Assembly: GCA_018105865.1 (NCBI GenBank)
Contig: CM030851.1
Location: 124,001-188,000 of the forward strand
DNA length: 64,000 bases
DNA from: Metaphire vulgaris
Taxonomy: Eukaryota > Annelida > Clitellata > Crassiclitellata > Megascolecidae
Reading direction: 5' to 3'
Part shown: in pieces, positions 45,301-57,865 of the stretch
How positions within the stretch are numbered: the stretch's first letter is position 1
Layout: every line of letters starts with the position of its first letter
The notes under the pieces: generated by a model
Database searches by the model: none
Told to the model about the DNA's origin: nothing
The model's input: only the letters and a program-made list of their open reading frames with translations
Made by a program: the position numbers and the translations under genes

Positions 45301-48300
45301 GTTGGTGAGATTAAAAGTGTGGCTGAAATGCTTTGGGCACAAATAGAGAATAAATAGGTTGGTGACAAGTTTTCCAAATGTAAATATTTCTTTCCGAATC
45401 TACTTTTCAATTTTTGGAACAAGTTGTGAAGATTCATTTTCCAAACTGAAATTGATAAAAGCTTATCTTCTCTCACCAATGGGGCACACGACTATCCTCT
45501 GTGGTGCTACTTTCAATCAAAAAGGACTTGATGCGGGAATTGGCATTTGAGGACGTCACAAGTGACTTTGCTAATGCAAAGATCCAAAAAGTTTACGTAT
45601 TGTAACACAGCTCAAGTGTGTTCATGTAACCATATTATGCTGTTTGTGACTGCTAGAGTTAAAAGATATTAAATTTGTATCTGCAATTTCTGCCATATTT
45701 TTACTCCCTTTATGTTTTCAATGCTTTTTTCTGACTTTCCTAGGTCCCTGAAAAATTCACAGACCCTAGGCACTGTGCCTAGTGGATAAAGTGGCCCTGC
45801 CCCACATTTCATGTCACAGACTTGGAAACAATTGTTTGAGGCCACGGAAAACAAAAGAGTTACTCTCCCAATGGGGATTGGAAGTGTAGTTGCTTTTTAT
45901 GACAGAACCTTATCATCACTAAAACCATGTTTGTGCCTCTGCACAGAATGTGGTTCTGGGTGCTCTGTAGTAATCTTGCCATTGAAAGCCAATTGACTTG
46001 ATTATTGTAATTCTTTGTGCAATCATTTTGTTTACCGAATGCTTTAACGTTTCTTGACAAAATTAAAATTGCCGTTTATGATAATTTTCAGTTGATTTTC
46101 AGATGCTTTTCGACTTCAGTTGAGTGTTCCTTGCCTGAAATTCGTTCTTTTTCTTTTCATTCAACACATTCACAAGATATCTCTTCGAGCGTCGCTGGTG
46201 TCGGGCAGTGACGAGTATCCTTTGGGGGAGAGCGGTTGCAGCTCTGCGGCAGTTGAAAGTTTAAGCAAACAGTTGTCTTAACATTGGAATTGATTTGCTC
46301 TGTCTCTGATATTAGGAATTGTCTCTTAACTGGACCCAGATGGCCGCTTCGAGCTCGGTCTCCTGACCCGGAAGGTCGACCAGTCTCTGTGAACAAGGTA
46401 ACTGCTTCTTGGGAGTCATCGTCCTACGGTGAATCCAGTTGTGGCTTCTCTGTATACGATTGTTTGGCTATTTAGAGAAAACAGCAGTTGAAGTGGAGTT
46501 GAGTTATGCTGAACAATTGCATTGGTATTGCGTGTGATCATCTGTCCTAAGGCAGCTGATGTTAATGATGAAAGATGCTAAGACTTTTACCTAATGTCAT
46601 ATGCAATGGCCTTTGAAAAACAGCTTCTCATTGTGATGGGTCATGTGAACCACTCTTACAATCTATGTCTCAGTGATGATATTGGTGTTTGTTTGACTAA
46701 TATTGGGGAATGAAAACCCATCTTGTCTTGCTCACTCACTCACTGCTCACTTGTTCATTTGGTGAATCTCTTGAATGGCTTTTGTGAATAGTGTAGAGAG
46801 GTGATATCTATGAATGTTTCTGCTGAGCTGTGTTCTATCGTGAATGATGTAACGGCTTATTTAGAGTCCTTCAGACAGCAGGCAGGTCTGCTGTAGATTG
46901 TAGCAGAAAGAAAGCAAAAGGCTGATGCTTGTTAGATGTTTAAATGGAACGTTCAGACTGCAGTTGAATTAGATGCATAATTATCATCCAGTTGAAATTG
47001 TCTGAGTTAGGAGGATATTTGATGATTGGAATTTGTGTTGTTTATGGTTCAAAGGAGCTTGATGAAAATTCCAGTCTGACTTTTGTGTTGAATAATTTGA
47101 ATGAAATCCTTGAGCTGCTGATTGAAGCAGGCAAGTGAATGGCATTACTTTTTTCACTTATTGACTTTGACTGAATTACAGTTTCTAAAGTAATACAGTC
47201 AGCCTTTCTATCTAACTGAGTAGTTTTCTCTCTGACTATTCATTACCTTTTGATTTGAATCATCATTGTTATAATTTCTTGTGTGTGTTTCCTGTGATAC
47301 TTGTCTTTGTCTTTGTGTTTGCTAATGACTGTTCAATTGTATCTGTAATTGTAGAGCAGAAGAGTGATGTTTCAACTGGGAAAGATATTTTGATTGCCTT
47401 TGAATCAATTGAGGCGCTTGACTTTCTCATTGAAGGATCAATTAACAGTGGAAGGTAACTTTCCTTTCTCAGATCTCGGTCTGTCCACTGTGGCCACTGC
47501 GTAATTTGCTTCCATATTCAAGTGACATTAAATTGAGCCTTCAGTTTAAGCATTTATTATTTTCTTGTTTTGGTCATTTTGAATGAAGCTGTGTACCATG
47601 ATGATGTTATGTGAATTCCTACCAGCCTGTGTTTATGTGTTTATAAGTGGATTTTGTGATTTTTTTCTTATTTAGTTACGTTAGGACACTCTCTGAAATT
47701 GCACAGTTCCATCTAAGAAGTGGATCTTCAAAAGTTAGTTTAATCACTTGTAACTTCTAACTTCTTCCTTCATTGTTTCATTTGCTACTTTTTGGAGGCC
47801 TTAATTGAAATAGCTGTGGACAGCTGCTAAAGACTACAACCCTTGTCAGATATTATTATTATTATTATTATTGTTGTTGTTGTTATTATTAAATTGACAA
47901 TTTCTTGTGTGCCATATTACCAAATGTCAGGAGCAAGGGTGCATTACAGAGTCCAGCTATACACTATAATTAAATAACAGCAATCATATAAAAATAAAAT
48001 GAATGGAATACAATCGAAGGCATCTGAATGTGAACAGAATATGGTTTTTTGAACAGAAATGTTTTTAGGATTTTCTTAAAGGGTGACAGAGAACTGCTTG
48101 ATTTCACTGACATTGGTAGATTGTTCCATATCTGTGGTCCTGACACTGCAAATGACATGGGACCCACTAGACCCCTGCACGGGCCGACTTATGGCAGCCC
48201 GGCCCGGCCCGTCACTCTTTTGGCCCGGCCCGGCCCGGCCCGTTTCATTGCTTTTTCTTTAGGGCCCGGCCCGTTTAGGCCCGCCAAATTTCCGGCCCGG

Positions 48301-51300
48301 CCCGACCCGGCCTGCTCATTTGCGATTACAATTTGCAACCTAACTTTGGGAAATCAGTCATGATTCAGTTGACGTTTTAATAACAGTCTTCTTACTAAAA
48401 TGTAGTGTCTACTGAAAACAACTCATAATGCAACAAAATTGAAGCCGATCGATAAAGTTTAAGCATTAGAATGCAAAAATAGTATGTTTTCAATGGTGTC
48501 CGTGTCCAAAGCAGTGCGACGCTGTGTAATGGTTGCCTCAGCTGTACTAAATGACCGTTCACTGGCAGCACTGGACGCTGGAATTGCAAGGATTTGTCTT
48601 GCCACACTGGACAAGAGTAAATATCCAAGACTTCCAAGTCTGGCGCCTTACTAGAGAGATCAGCGTCATCAGATGGAGCTATTAGTCACATTAAATACTG
48701 CATATAGGTGAGAAGCCGACTGAGAATCGGCTTGTTTGGTTAGGCCAAGGAAGCATGGATAAATACCAAGTATTTATCAAGTGTTGCAACGCTCAGTAAG
48801 ATAGCTCACTGTTCTAGAATGTCTGCCTGACTGTCTGTCTGTCTAAAGATTTCCACTGACGTCAAAGTATTTCAAACAATACATTCAAAATGATCCTGCC
48901 ACTACACAGGCCCCAACGCTGTCACTAGAATACGATTCGGACAAGAAGGACAATGTTGCTAATATAATCGGTCAGACTCTGCCTTTGAAGACTCTACGGA
49001 ATTAGAATTTCTGCCCCAAATTACGCTTTCCATCTCTTGTGCGTTGGCACAGTTTCATATCTGATGACTCCATTTATACATTTTACTGCTTATCACTATA
49101 GGGGAGTTATTACATTTCAGAGGGTGTTAATATTCTTCGTAGAATAAAGAGGTGAGGAGTATTTATTACACGTAGAAAGATGACTGGGTGATTCATCTTT
49201 AGAGGGTTTCATTTTAATTCGTTATACCGAAACAATTGGCAAGTTCCTTTGATCGGGGTTCTCAATGGGTTAAACAGAGGACGGGCCGACTGTTTGCAGC
49301 CGGCCCGCCCGCCCAATCCTCATCCGGCCCGGCCCGCCCGCCCGCTTTATTTGGCAATCTTGAGCCCGGCCCGCCCGCGGGGCCGGCCGGCTGCTCTTTG
49401 CAGGGGGTCTAGGACCCACTGATGTTTTGCAGTGAGGTATCTTCTTTAGACTTTGAGCATCTGAGTGCAAGGGGAGAATAATTGCAACCTTCATGATGTT
49501 ATTGGTATGAAATACTCCTGAAGGTACTCTGGAGCAATCTGGTTTATGGACTTGAATGCAAGAAGAGAATGTTTGTATTCAATTCTCTCTTGAACTTTGA
49601 GCCAGTGAAGCCGGTCAGTTAGTAGGATGATGTGGTCACCGTCCAGCACCAAAGACAAACCTTGCAGCTGCATTCAGCACCGACTGCAGGCAATTCAACT
49701 CATAGTCAGGTAGGCCATAAAGAAGACTGTTACAGTAATCCACTTTGGGCATGACAAAACATGTCACCAGGCTGGCAAATTCAGTTGTGGGAAGAAACTC
49801 CCGTATTTCTCGGAGCCTTCGCAATATCATAAAGCAAGATCTGACAGTTGTGGAGACGTGTGCAGCAAACGAATGCTTTGATTCAAACATTACTCCAATA
49901 TTTCGTAGATGTGTTGATGCAGGGATGTTTGCATCTTTGAGGTGAAGCTTGTGATGTGGAGAATTGTTCTGATTCAAAGAAGAGCTGAACCACATGAAGT
50001 CAATTTCTGATTAATTTTCATTTGCATCTGCTATTTCACCAGTAGCCCCAGTGCGATGAAGTAAAAAATTATCAAAAGCTTTGATTGTTTACCATGATAA
50101 ACTCTTCTGAAAAAGTTCGTCTTCTGCAGTGCTGTTGATTTTCTGAATCCTAGATTTTGACTTTCTGTGTCTGAATAGAATCCATTATTTAATTATCCTG
50201 AACTGTGGTGTATCCAATGAATTTGGATACATTTGTCATCATTTGTTTTAGCATTTTACAAATGTTCCATTTTATTGCTTGGATAGAATTGGATATTTTT
50301 ACAGTTGTTGTATTTGGCATTTTGTTTAGGCCTCAAAATCTCTTTCATTTCGAAATCTGCAAAGTTGGTTGAAATCGTGCTTATCACAGAATCCGTTTGG
50401 AGTGGCCGCTTGCATTAAACAAGGTCGTCAGCTGTGTTGGCCAATGGCAGGTGAATGCCTCTGAGACGACGTAGGAGAGTGTTTATTCCTCTTCTAAGAC
50501 CTGTCTTTGTGTCAATGGCCTTCTTCAGGACAGAGAACCCAGTGAGCCAAAGACACAGTCCTGTAGTCACATGCAATGCTGATGATGCTAAGACTTCTCC
50601 TTTACCTCTCGGTTTCTTGTATGCCTTCAAGCTGTTAGAATGCCATCTCTTTGTGTTAGTAATGTCTTAGCTGTAATGCTGCTGAGGGGCGGATCTTGTA
50701 AAATGAATCTACTGTATTGGATGAACTTGAGTTGAATACCAGACATGACATACTGGGCTTCTGAGAGGACTGTCATAAATGCCAACCAGTGGCATAGTCA
50801 GGATTTCAGAATCGGGGGGGCGGGGATTTAGACTTTTTCAGACTTATTCGATCAAAAGTCTTGACACAAAAAAAGCTTGTTGCCTCAAATGCTTTAAAAT
50901 TTGTTGCCTTATATGTTTTCTTCAATCTAATATTACCCCCACCCCAACTACTTGCCGGTCCAAATGGGGGGGGCAGCCCCCGTGGCTATGCTAATGTTCC
51001 CAACTGGGATCTGAGTCCTTGAGTGTTTGTTGTTGGAGGTTGATCCTCTTCTTAATATGACACTGTGCACCGTTGTCAGCTGAATTGGGCAGAACATTAG
51101 CTTATGTGTTCTGAAGGGGAAAACAAAGAAATGTGGATCGAAAAGAAAAGAGGGAGAATAGCGACAAACGCCCCTTTCCTGCCTCAGGATCTCGTAAAAG
51201 GGTGAGTTGATTTAATTTTAGTCCAATAGCATTTTCAACTTAGCCATTGCTTATTTATGTATATCACCTGTTGGCTCTAATACCATGTAAATACATTTCT

Positions 51301-53958
51301 GTTGCATCAATTGTTGCAAGATGCAAGATGGCGCTAGTGGAAGACGTCATTTTTCATTGAGGATCAGTTGTTTCTAGCAGTGGCAGCAGCAGCAGCAGCA
51401 GCAAGAGGGTGATGGAGCGTGCATTGCTGATCTTTTGATCTGTTCCTCTGTAGATACAAGATGATTGTGATGTCACAGATGAACAGAATGACGATTGCTC
51501 GGGTGAGGATGACAACAACCTCTCCCTTTCTCTTTCGTTCATTTCTTGCTCTTCATTGTCACAGCCTTGACTGCAGTCTCTGTTGTGTTATTCTGTCTGA
51601 TGAAAGCATATTCTGGTTTGATTTGACAATTTGCTGTCTCTTATGTGGATGTTTTGGTTCTTGTTGAAGAGTTCAGAGACAGTGAAAGGTTCAACCGTGA
51701 AGATCCACAGGTGTCATGATGCTTTCATTTACCTGTTGTCTCCTCTGAGGTCAGTCACTTATGTTTCACTTGAGAGTGCATTTGATTGTAGAATTATTTG
51801 TAAGATTTCTTGTTTTATTCACTGAACAGAATTGAAGATATTTTTATTGATTCCTGAGAGACTTCAGTAATGTACAGGGTGTACAAGGTTCATCCATAAT
51901 GGGGAATTTTTAATACTTGGGCTTTGATATTAAGTGAGTTATCATTTTTATTAGAAACAGTCAATATAAAATTTAATCACTGAAACTTCACTGTTGTTTT
52001 GACTGCTTATGGTGCTACAGGCGGTTTCAGTTACATCTGTGTTAAAGTCACTTTGAATTTTGTGACCTAACATTTAGAGGGATAAAGTGCTTAGTGGGTA
52101 TTCCATTTACTTTGCTCTGATAGTTGAATTTTGTGTCCATTTTCTTACCTAGATTGTTATGATTTCTATTTGTGTGTTTCTATTGAACAGGTCTGTCAGC
52201 ATTGAAAAGTGTCGATGTTGTACAATTGTTCTTGGTCCTGTCGAACTGTCGGTTGATCTTGTAAGAAGTGAGCAGACGACAGTTGTCGCTGTCTGCAGAC
52301 GATTTACCACAACGTAAGTCATGCGGTGACAAGCAAGACGTCCATTCAGAATATTTTGTCCTGGCGTTCGGAACTGCAGTGAGATTTTTGGGAAAGTCGG
52401 TCGCTTTGGAGTTTCTGTGGCAGTCGATGTGTTTTCCAACAGTGTGTTTGTAGTTTGAATTGTTTTTCTGCTTTGAGTTTTCTTCCAATTGGGTTTTCTT
52501 TGTGTAGGTAAGATTGTTGTAGAACAGCTTCTTCAATGGACTGCAATGAGCATTGTTGATTTATTTGCCAGGGCTAGCAGACTGTGTGCCATTCACGTTA
52601 AGACGCCTCATCGACCTCTGGTGTTTGGTGGAAACGAATCTCTAATGTTTGGACCTTATCATACATTTTACCCAAAGCTAGAGAAACACATGGCAGAGGT
52701 TGGACTGAGCAGTCTACCGGATCAGTGGGATAGACCACTCTACATGGGTAACTCACCCCAATAATTAATTATGTCGTGTTAAGATTTTAGCAGAAAAATT
52801 CAATATTCAGTCGTTGTTCCAGGTAGTGATAGTTATGATGATGATGATGATTGATGACAGTGACTATACAGAATGCAATCATAAGTGAAATCCTGTCATC
52901 GCAGAGAAGTCGATGTTGATTCCTGTTTGTGCTGTCCGTAGGAAAATGTCCGTTTGTCACTGAGTATATGTTGGCTGTTTCTGGTGTTTAGACGGTCATT
53001 CTGCGATTGCTGTTGATCAGCATTTGAACGAAGACAACGGCTGCTGGGAAATCCAGAATCCATCTGCATTCTACACTTTCACCATTCCATTTGAGATGGA
53101 GGGAGACACTCAGGTCCACTTGCACTTGCTGCTTAAGAAGTCCAGCTGCCTGCTGCTGTCTCTAATGCCAGCTGAAGAGTAGCGCTTAGGCATATGTTGA
53201 TGTTCTAATGAAGTTTTTTATATCCAAAGAAGTCTCTGAATGATCAGAATGTTTAATCCTTTCTGGTTTATGCAAATGAGGAATAGATTCTTTGCATATT
53301 CATTTGTGAAGCTGTTATGTGATTGGCTTTTTTCTTTTGATGTTTGAGTACAAGGACTTAATTCAGTCTCCCTGACGGGCATTTTCTTTATTGCAGACAA
53401 TCCCTGGAGGTCTTCCATCTCGCTATTTGAAGGCCTTAACCGGTCGCCGTCAACAGATTGCTTCGTGGCAGAATGTGATTGGAGGATCTCGTTTGACTCA
53501 GATCAGAGTAAAGCTTTCCATTCCATTGTCAGCTCAAGGTTTCAGGTAACTCATTTTGCCTGTTTGAATCATCATTAATGCAGATTTATGGCAGTCATCT
53601 GTATACATATTGGCCATGGTGAGGAGCCGAGGACAAGTATCTGTTCTTTTTCATGGCTGTGTTGACATTTGGTTTTCAGTCTCGATCAGAATACAGAAGG
53701 AGTTTCACTTGTTAAGTGAATCTATGTAAGTGTAACTCCTTCCATAAGTATGAGACTGTATGAGCAATTAATTGTGAGCCATGAAGGTGGCTGTTTATCC
53801 CGATACACTTGTCATTAGCAGCGCATATGCACCTGGAGAGAATATTAATGTAGTCACTGTAAATTACGACTTTACAATTACTGTTGTAGGAGTGGTTACA
53901 GCTGACTGGTAATGACAGACAGTTGGATGGTCTTGTGTCTGCCTTCAAGATTACTTGA
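42356..53958 (+). CDS. TBCCD1: TBCC domain-containing protein 1, one frameshift
   Basis: Centrosome/Golgi-positioning protein of the tubulin cofactor C domain family (family knowledge). Coding exons: 42356-42457, 43246-43307, 43674-43736, 44359-44456, 46103-46214, 46316-46397, 47055-47130, 47355-47454, 47676-47733, 50330-50450, 51117-51201, 51454-51502, 51670-51749, 52191-52313, 52572-52747, 52992-53113, 53397-53545, 53890-53958; about 575 residues, close to the vertebrate length. Landmarks: LWLKNEPFSIGAL, VWRHVGCNKLQLPED, ALDFLIEGSI, SFRNLQSWLKSCLSQNPFG, MIVMSQMNRMTIAR, VKIHRCHDAFIYLLSPLRS, C-CAP core SVSIEKCRCCTIVLGPV, TPHRPLVFGGNESLMFGPYH, PFEMEGDTQTIPGGLPSRYL. Phase is kept except in exon 17, where one base is missing near 53491-53505: before it LTQ, after it DQSKAFHSIVSSRFQ. 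Intron 7 starts GCAAGT. Ends of exons 5 and 7 are inferred from phase. The ATG immediately follows TTTCTAG, so a 5' exon is possible. Confidence 0.92.
44940..45640 (+). mobile_element. hAT transposase relic in TBCCD1 intron 4
   Basis: Degraded plus-strand frames: FHTQSFYMIIDRLIAEMGK near 45087, a DLW/YPSDL region near 45240, then SFPNVNISFRIYFSIFGTSC and EDSFSKLKLIKAYLLSPMG at 45370-45490, the hAT dimerisation domain of ZMYM-type transposases, and a final AFEDVTSDFANAKIQKVYV in another frame. Stops and shifts throughout. Different from the hAT at 9809. Confidence 0.7.
47880..48167 (-). mobile_element. LINE 3' end, part split off by a hAT insertion
   Basis: Minus strand reads MSFAVSGPQIWNNLPMSVKS, SLSPFKKILKTFLFKKPY. 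It continues the fragment at 49412-49995; the two parts are separated by the hAT element at 48168-49411. In TBCCD1 intron 9, antisense. Confidence 0.85.
48168..49411. mobile_element. hAT-type element with CCCGG-rich subterminal arrays, inside a LINE
   Basis: Ends TAGACCCCTGCA and TGCAGGGGGTCTA, with an exact 8-bp duplication GGACCCAC (48160-48167 and 49412-49419). Both subterminal regions are arrays of GGCCCGGCCCG words, extremely GC-rich against an AT-rich middle. No transposase frame recognised. It interrupts a LINE, so it is younger than that LINE. Confidence 0.9.
49412..49995 (-). mobile_element. LINE ORF2 C-terminal region, upstream part
   Basis: Minus strand: KLHLKDANIPASTHLRNIGV, FVMPKVDYCNSLLYGLPDY, LNCLQSVLNAAARFVFGAG, RLHWLKVQERIEYKHSLLAF. 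Frame break near 49640. Continues into 47880-48167 across the hAT element. Confidence 0.88.
50787..50996. mobile_element. Short CAGTGGCATAG MITE
   Basis: Left end CAGTGGCATAGTCAGGAT; reverse complement of right end CATTAGCATAGCCACGGG. Flanks ATGCCAAC and TTCCCAAC match at six of eight. Contains G-runs near both ends. Confidence 0.65.
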
Positions 53959-54839
53959 CATCAAAAAGAAAGAATTAATTAAAGGAGAAAAAGCGTTGTA
54001 ATAGTTGCTGTTGCACTTATTTTTGTGTGTGGAAACTTCTATTTAGGATATGTTTAACAGTTCAAAGTTCAGAGAAATGGCCGAGGAATCAATTTGTATA
54101 AAATTATTTAATTTTAAAAGTTCTCTTTTAGCATTTTGTGCTCTTAAGGCCAATGTTAGGTTGTCTTTTAAATTTTAGAATGTCTAAGATGGAAAGACAC
54201 ATTCTAGGATTATAGGATAGTTATCCATCCATACATACACAGATGCCTGTGGCTTAGACAAACCTAGACAACTACTGCTTAGAGTGGTCAAGTGCTTAGG
54301 GGCTACAAAGGTCAGTGTTACCTTTTCTATTTGTTGAAATTGTTTTGAAATGGTATTTGGTCAATGCCGATACGTTTGTCCGTGAAGCAGTGTGCTTTAG
54401 CTATATTAATGAATTACAAACTTAATGAATTACAAATGAGGTAAAGTGATTACATAGCTGCTTGTTTGTGTGTGTGTGTGTGTGTGCCGATGACATAGCT
54501 TGTTGTTTATAATTGCATTACAAATGCGTTAAATTTAAGTGGATGGCCATTAGCCATAGACCTGCTTGCACGGTACACCGGAAACTCAAGCCAGATGTTA
54601 CACAGTATGCATGTCAGACTCACTGGTCCACAATTTCTTGGTTCATTTTGAATTCCCTTTTTGAACAGCTAACTAACTATAACTAACACGTCCATCCAAT
54701 TGTATAGCTCTATACTTCTGTTCAAATTATCAATCAATTCATTTATTTCTCACATTACAACAACGACTTGTTGAATAGTCTTGTTATTGCCTCATTACAC
54801 TGTATCTCATTTCTCACCTCGTATAAAAATTTGAAATCC

Positions 54840-55135
54840 AATCGATATCAATCAATCAATCAACTTCTATAGCGCCACTATCATAATGCCCAGGGCCTCA
54901 GCCGATGGCGCACCAAATCCAAATAGAATTAGATCCAGGTCAATCCAGAAGATCAGTCAGAACAGCGGGGGAGCAATCTAAGGGGGATAAGCCAAGTCAA
55001 ACAGGTACAGTATGTTTTAAGACCAGATCTAAAAGATGATAAATTGTTTTACGAAGTGATATTGGTAATGAATTCCAAAGCTTAGGGCCACACACTGTTG
55101 AGCGCCTAAGAATAAGCAGCTACTGTTGTGCTGCT
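54840..55135 (-). mobile_element. LINE 3' end
   Basis: Minus strand reads RSTVCGPKLWNSLPISLRKT, then degenerate sequence and a CTATAGCGCCACTATCATAA tail with (CAAT)n on the left. Confidence 0.75.
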
Positions 55136-55299
55136 TTCCAAGGCGCTATAGAAATCCACGAGATTTTACTTTACTTACTTTACTTTACTGAGAAACAACT
55201 ACTGTAGTCCCAATGACGGTGCGAGAAAAAGGAATAGGCCTAACAAATGAAAGTCCAGCCGAATACCTAGTGGATTGAGTAAGTAGGTCGAGGACTCGA

Positions 55300-55570
55300 G
55301 TCAGTTTTAAATTGACTGAGGGTTTGAAGAGCGCCTTCCTTTGTGGATGCGATAACATTTAATCTTGTTTTGCCTCAAATAATTTGTTGGATTTGGTACA
55401 TTTTCTGTTTTCCTCTGTGAATACCGATCCAAAGTACAGTAATCATTCAATATCTTTGCTCTTGCATCTTCGTCAATTGCTATTTCTCCAGTGTCGTCTG
55501 TTAAAAGCTTCACTTGTCGCCGTTTAAAGGCTTCCAGCTGTACTTCCCACATCTCTAGAGAAACTCGTAC
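55300..55570 (-). mobile_element. LINE fragment from the endonuclease-RT linker
   Basis: Minus strand encodes FKRRQVKLLTDDTGEIAIDE and DARAKILNDYC, a pattern of the linker before the reverse transcriptase domain in LINE ORF2. Soon frameshifted. Confidence 0.5.
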
Positions 55571-56250
55571 TACCCCGTTTGAACTTGAACTGTTGGAGGC
55601 TTATTGAATGGAATATTTCCATTGCTGAAGTTTTGGCTAACAATAAACTTCTTTAGCGCCGTTTGACTGATATATGTAGATCTCTGACAGTGACACCAAC
55701 ACTAGCCCATGCCTTGGCCTGCACAGATTCTGACGAACTTTTAAGTGCATGAAGAAACATCTATAGGCTATTTGTGACATTGGAGCAAAATTGCATTTGG
55801 CAGATTTTCAACTTTTGCCATTATCTAGCTGACACACAATACAGTTTACAGTTACCCCAACCCTGGTCCATACCTTAGCCTGCATCGATTCAAACGAAAT
55901 TTTAAGCACATAAAGAGCCATCTATTTATGTCATTAATTTTATTTCTTTGCAAATAGATTATGGGACAGACAGAGCGAATTTGAGATCGGAATATAGCTC
56001 TTGTCTAGACTTTTGTTGTATGCTGAATGCGGAGCCTACTGAGAGGGAGGCACTGGATAAGGTGCCTCAGGGCCGCAGAAGGGCTGGCGACGCCGGGCGC
56101 CCCTGCCTTCGTGATTACGGCCTTAACTTTAGCTGTTGGCTGCTCGCCGTCTCAGACCTAGTTCCACCCAGATGCGTTAACTAGAACTGAACAGTTTCAT
56201 TTTCAAAAGGACGATAGACCGACTTCTTCGAGGGAATGGGAGTCATTCAC

Positions 56251-56511
56251 CTGCCAATCGACGTTCCATCTGATCACTGAGCCATGACACTTCGTCGGCT
56301 GCGATTATGACCTGTAATATATAAACGTGAAGTGAGTGAAAGGCTGATGGAGATTCTGTACTGTAGAGTAGCGATCCAGTCGAAGGCTGATCTCTCGACC
56401 AGATCCAACTGGCTCAGATGTAGTTGACGCTCTCTCGACCGCGTTCTCTTTCTCCAACGGGTAAGAACGTTTTATCACCGGGGGGGGAGGGTAATGCGAT
56501 TGTGCCGTCAT
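56251..56511 (-). CDS. Candidate 5' part of an unrecognised gene
   Basis: ATG at 56511 opens MTAQSHYPPPPVIKRSYPLE, continuing to RLDRYST; a 50-base GT-AG intron (GTACAG to ATTACAG) would join it in frame to a 61-base exon, 56251-56311, encoding VIIAADEVSWLSDQMERRLA followed by a GTGAAT donor. The sites and preserved frame are suggestive, but I do not recognise the protein and found no later exon. The intron is near the lower size limit for animals. It would converge on TBCCD1. Confidence 0.3.
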
Positions 56512-56519
56512 ATCCGCGA

Positions 56520-57650
56520 TATCCTCTGAATGAAATATGCTCCAAATCTCGATGTTCGAAGATTTCACCTCATTTTCCGGTCACGACGCTCCGCCAAAGC
56601 ACCCCCTGCCCCTGGTCGGGTCTGACCAAGCTGAGCTGCGGAAATGATGGCGTTCCTATTCTGGAGCCCTGACTACGCCAGTAGGCCTAATCTCTCATGT
56701 CTACATGCACTTGCGGAGCTGCTTCAGCTGAGTTCTGATTTCAGCGTTCGATTCGACTGAGAGTGTGCGTTGTGATCGGTTGATCGGCGATTCGAAGCAG
56801 AAATGCCAACGGCTGCGTCGTGCAGTGGAAGTCATCGTTGGTGAAGACACACTTAACCCCACAATCTCCATACAGACACCAATAGAGTCATCCTATAATT
56901 ATCGCAACGATACATGAAGCTACGGACCAATTAAATAGTAATTAGAATTATTGTGATTGGAAAGAGCCAGGCCTAGTAGGCCTAATAGATGAATATAGAA
57001 ATACCAACACTATAGCTTCTTCTACATCGAGTATGATAGATGCAGTGTTGGAACTGTGAAATTTGAGGGGGATGGGACTGAAATTCAATGCATGACAGAA
57101 ACTGCATGTACTAGATATGCAATTTTTTTGGGGTGTTGCAAAGTTAGCTGGGGGTTCAACCCCCCGGCAACTCCAACCCTGGATATATGCACTTTTCACA
57201 CTTTTATTTTTTCACACTTATGATTTTCACTTTAAAAGGGGATTGATTTATTCTGGGCCGTTGTCTCTGTTGTCTAAATTCCCATCAGCAGACAGCAATC
57301 GCCAACACCACATCATATACAGATCAGCGAAAGATACAGGCCTTAGGCCTATCATTTGTGCACATCTGCTGTACAGCCTTCGAAATCTACTGCTCTTATT
57401 TTGCTCTTGCGAATACTTTCTGCAGCTCAATGCTCGTGTTTCATCCAACCGATCAGCGTTAAGCCTCGCCCCTCAAACAACACGACCTTTAGCATCATTA
57501 TCATAATCATCGTCAACATCGTTATTATCATCTGTTATTTTAGAAACTGTTTCCAGGCGCCAACTTCCTAAATAACCGTTGCAACTGCAGGGGAAAGAGG
57601 AGGAGAGGGAAGAGGGAGAGGGGAAGAACGATTTGGGACCTTTTGTTGCT
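56520..57650. other. Intergenic stretch with little structure
   Basis: Mixed composition with a lone hAT-like end near 56658 (CCTGACTACGCCAG). No exon supported. Confidence 0.4.
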
Positions 57651-57689
57651 AATTTCGCCGACTGCAGCCGCCCCAAGCCAATGTAAAAT

Positions 57690-57865
<176 letters not shown>

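Noticed and set aside
52149..52546. Minus-strand frames of 96 and 118 codons
   Set aside because: They lie opposite TBCCD1 exons on the plus strand, which carry clear C-CAP domain homology and splice sites.
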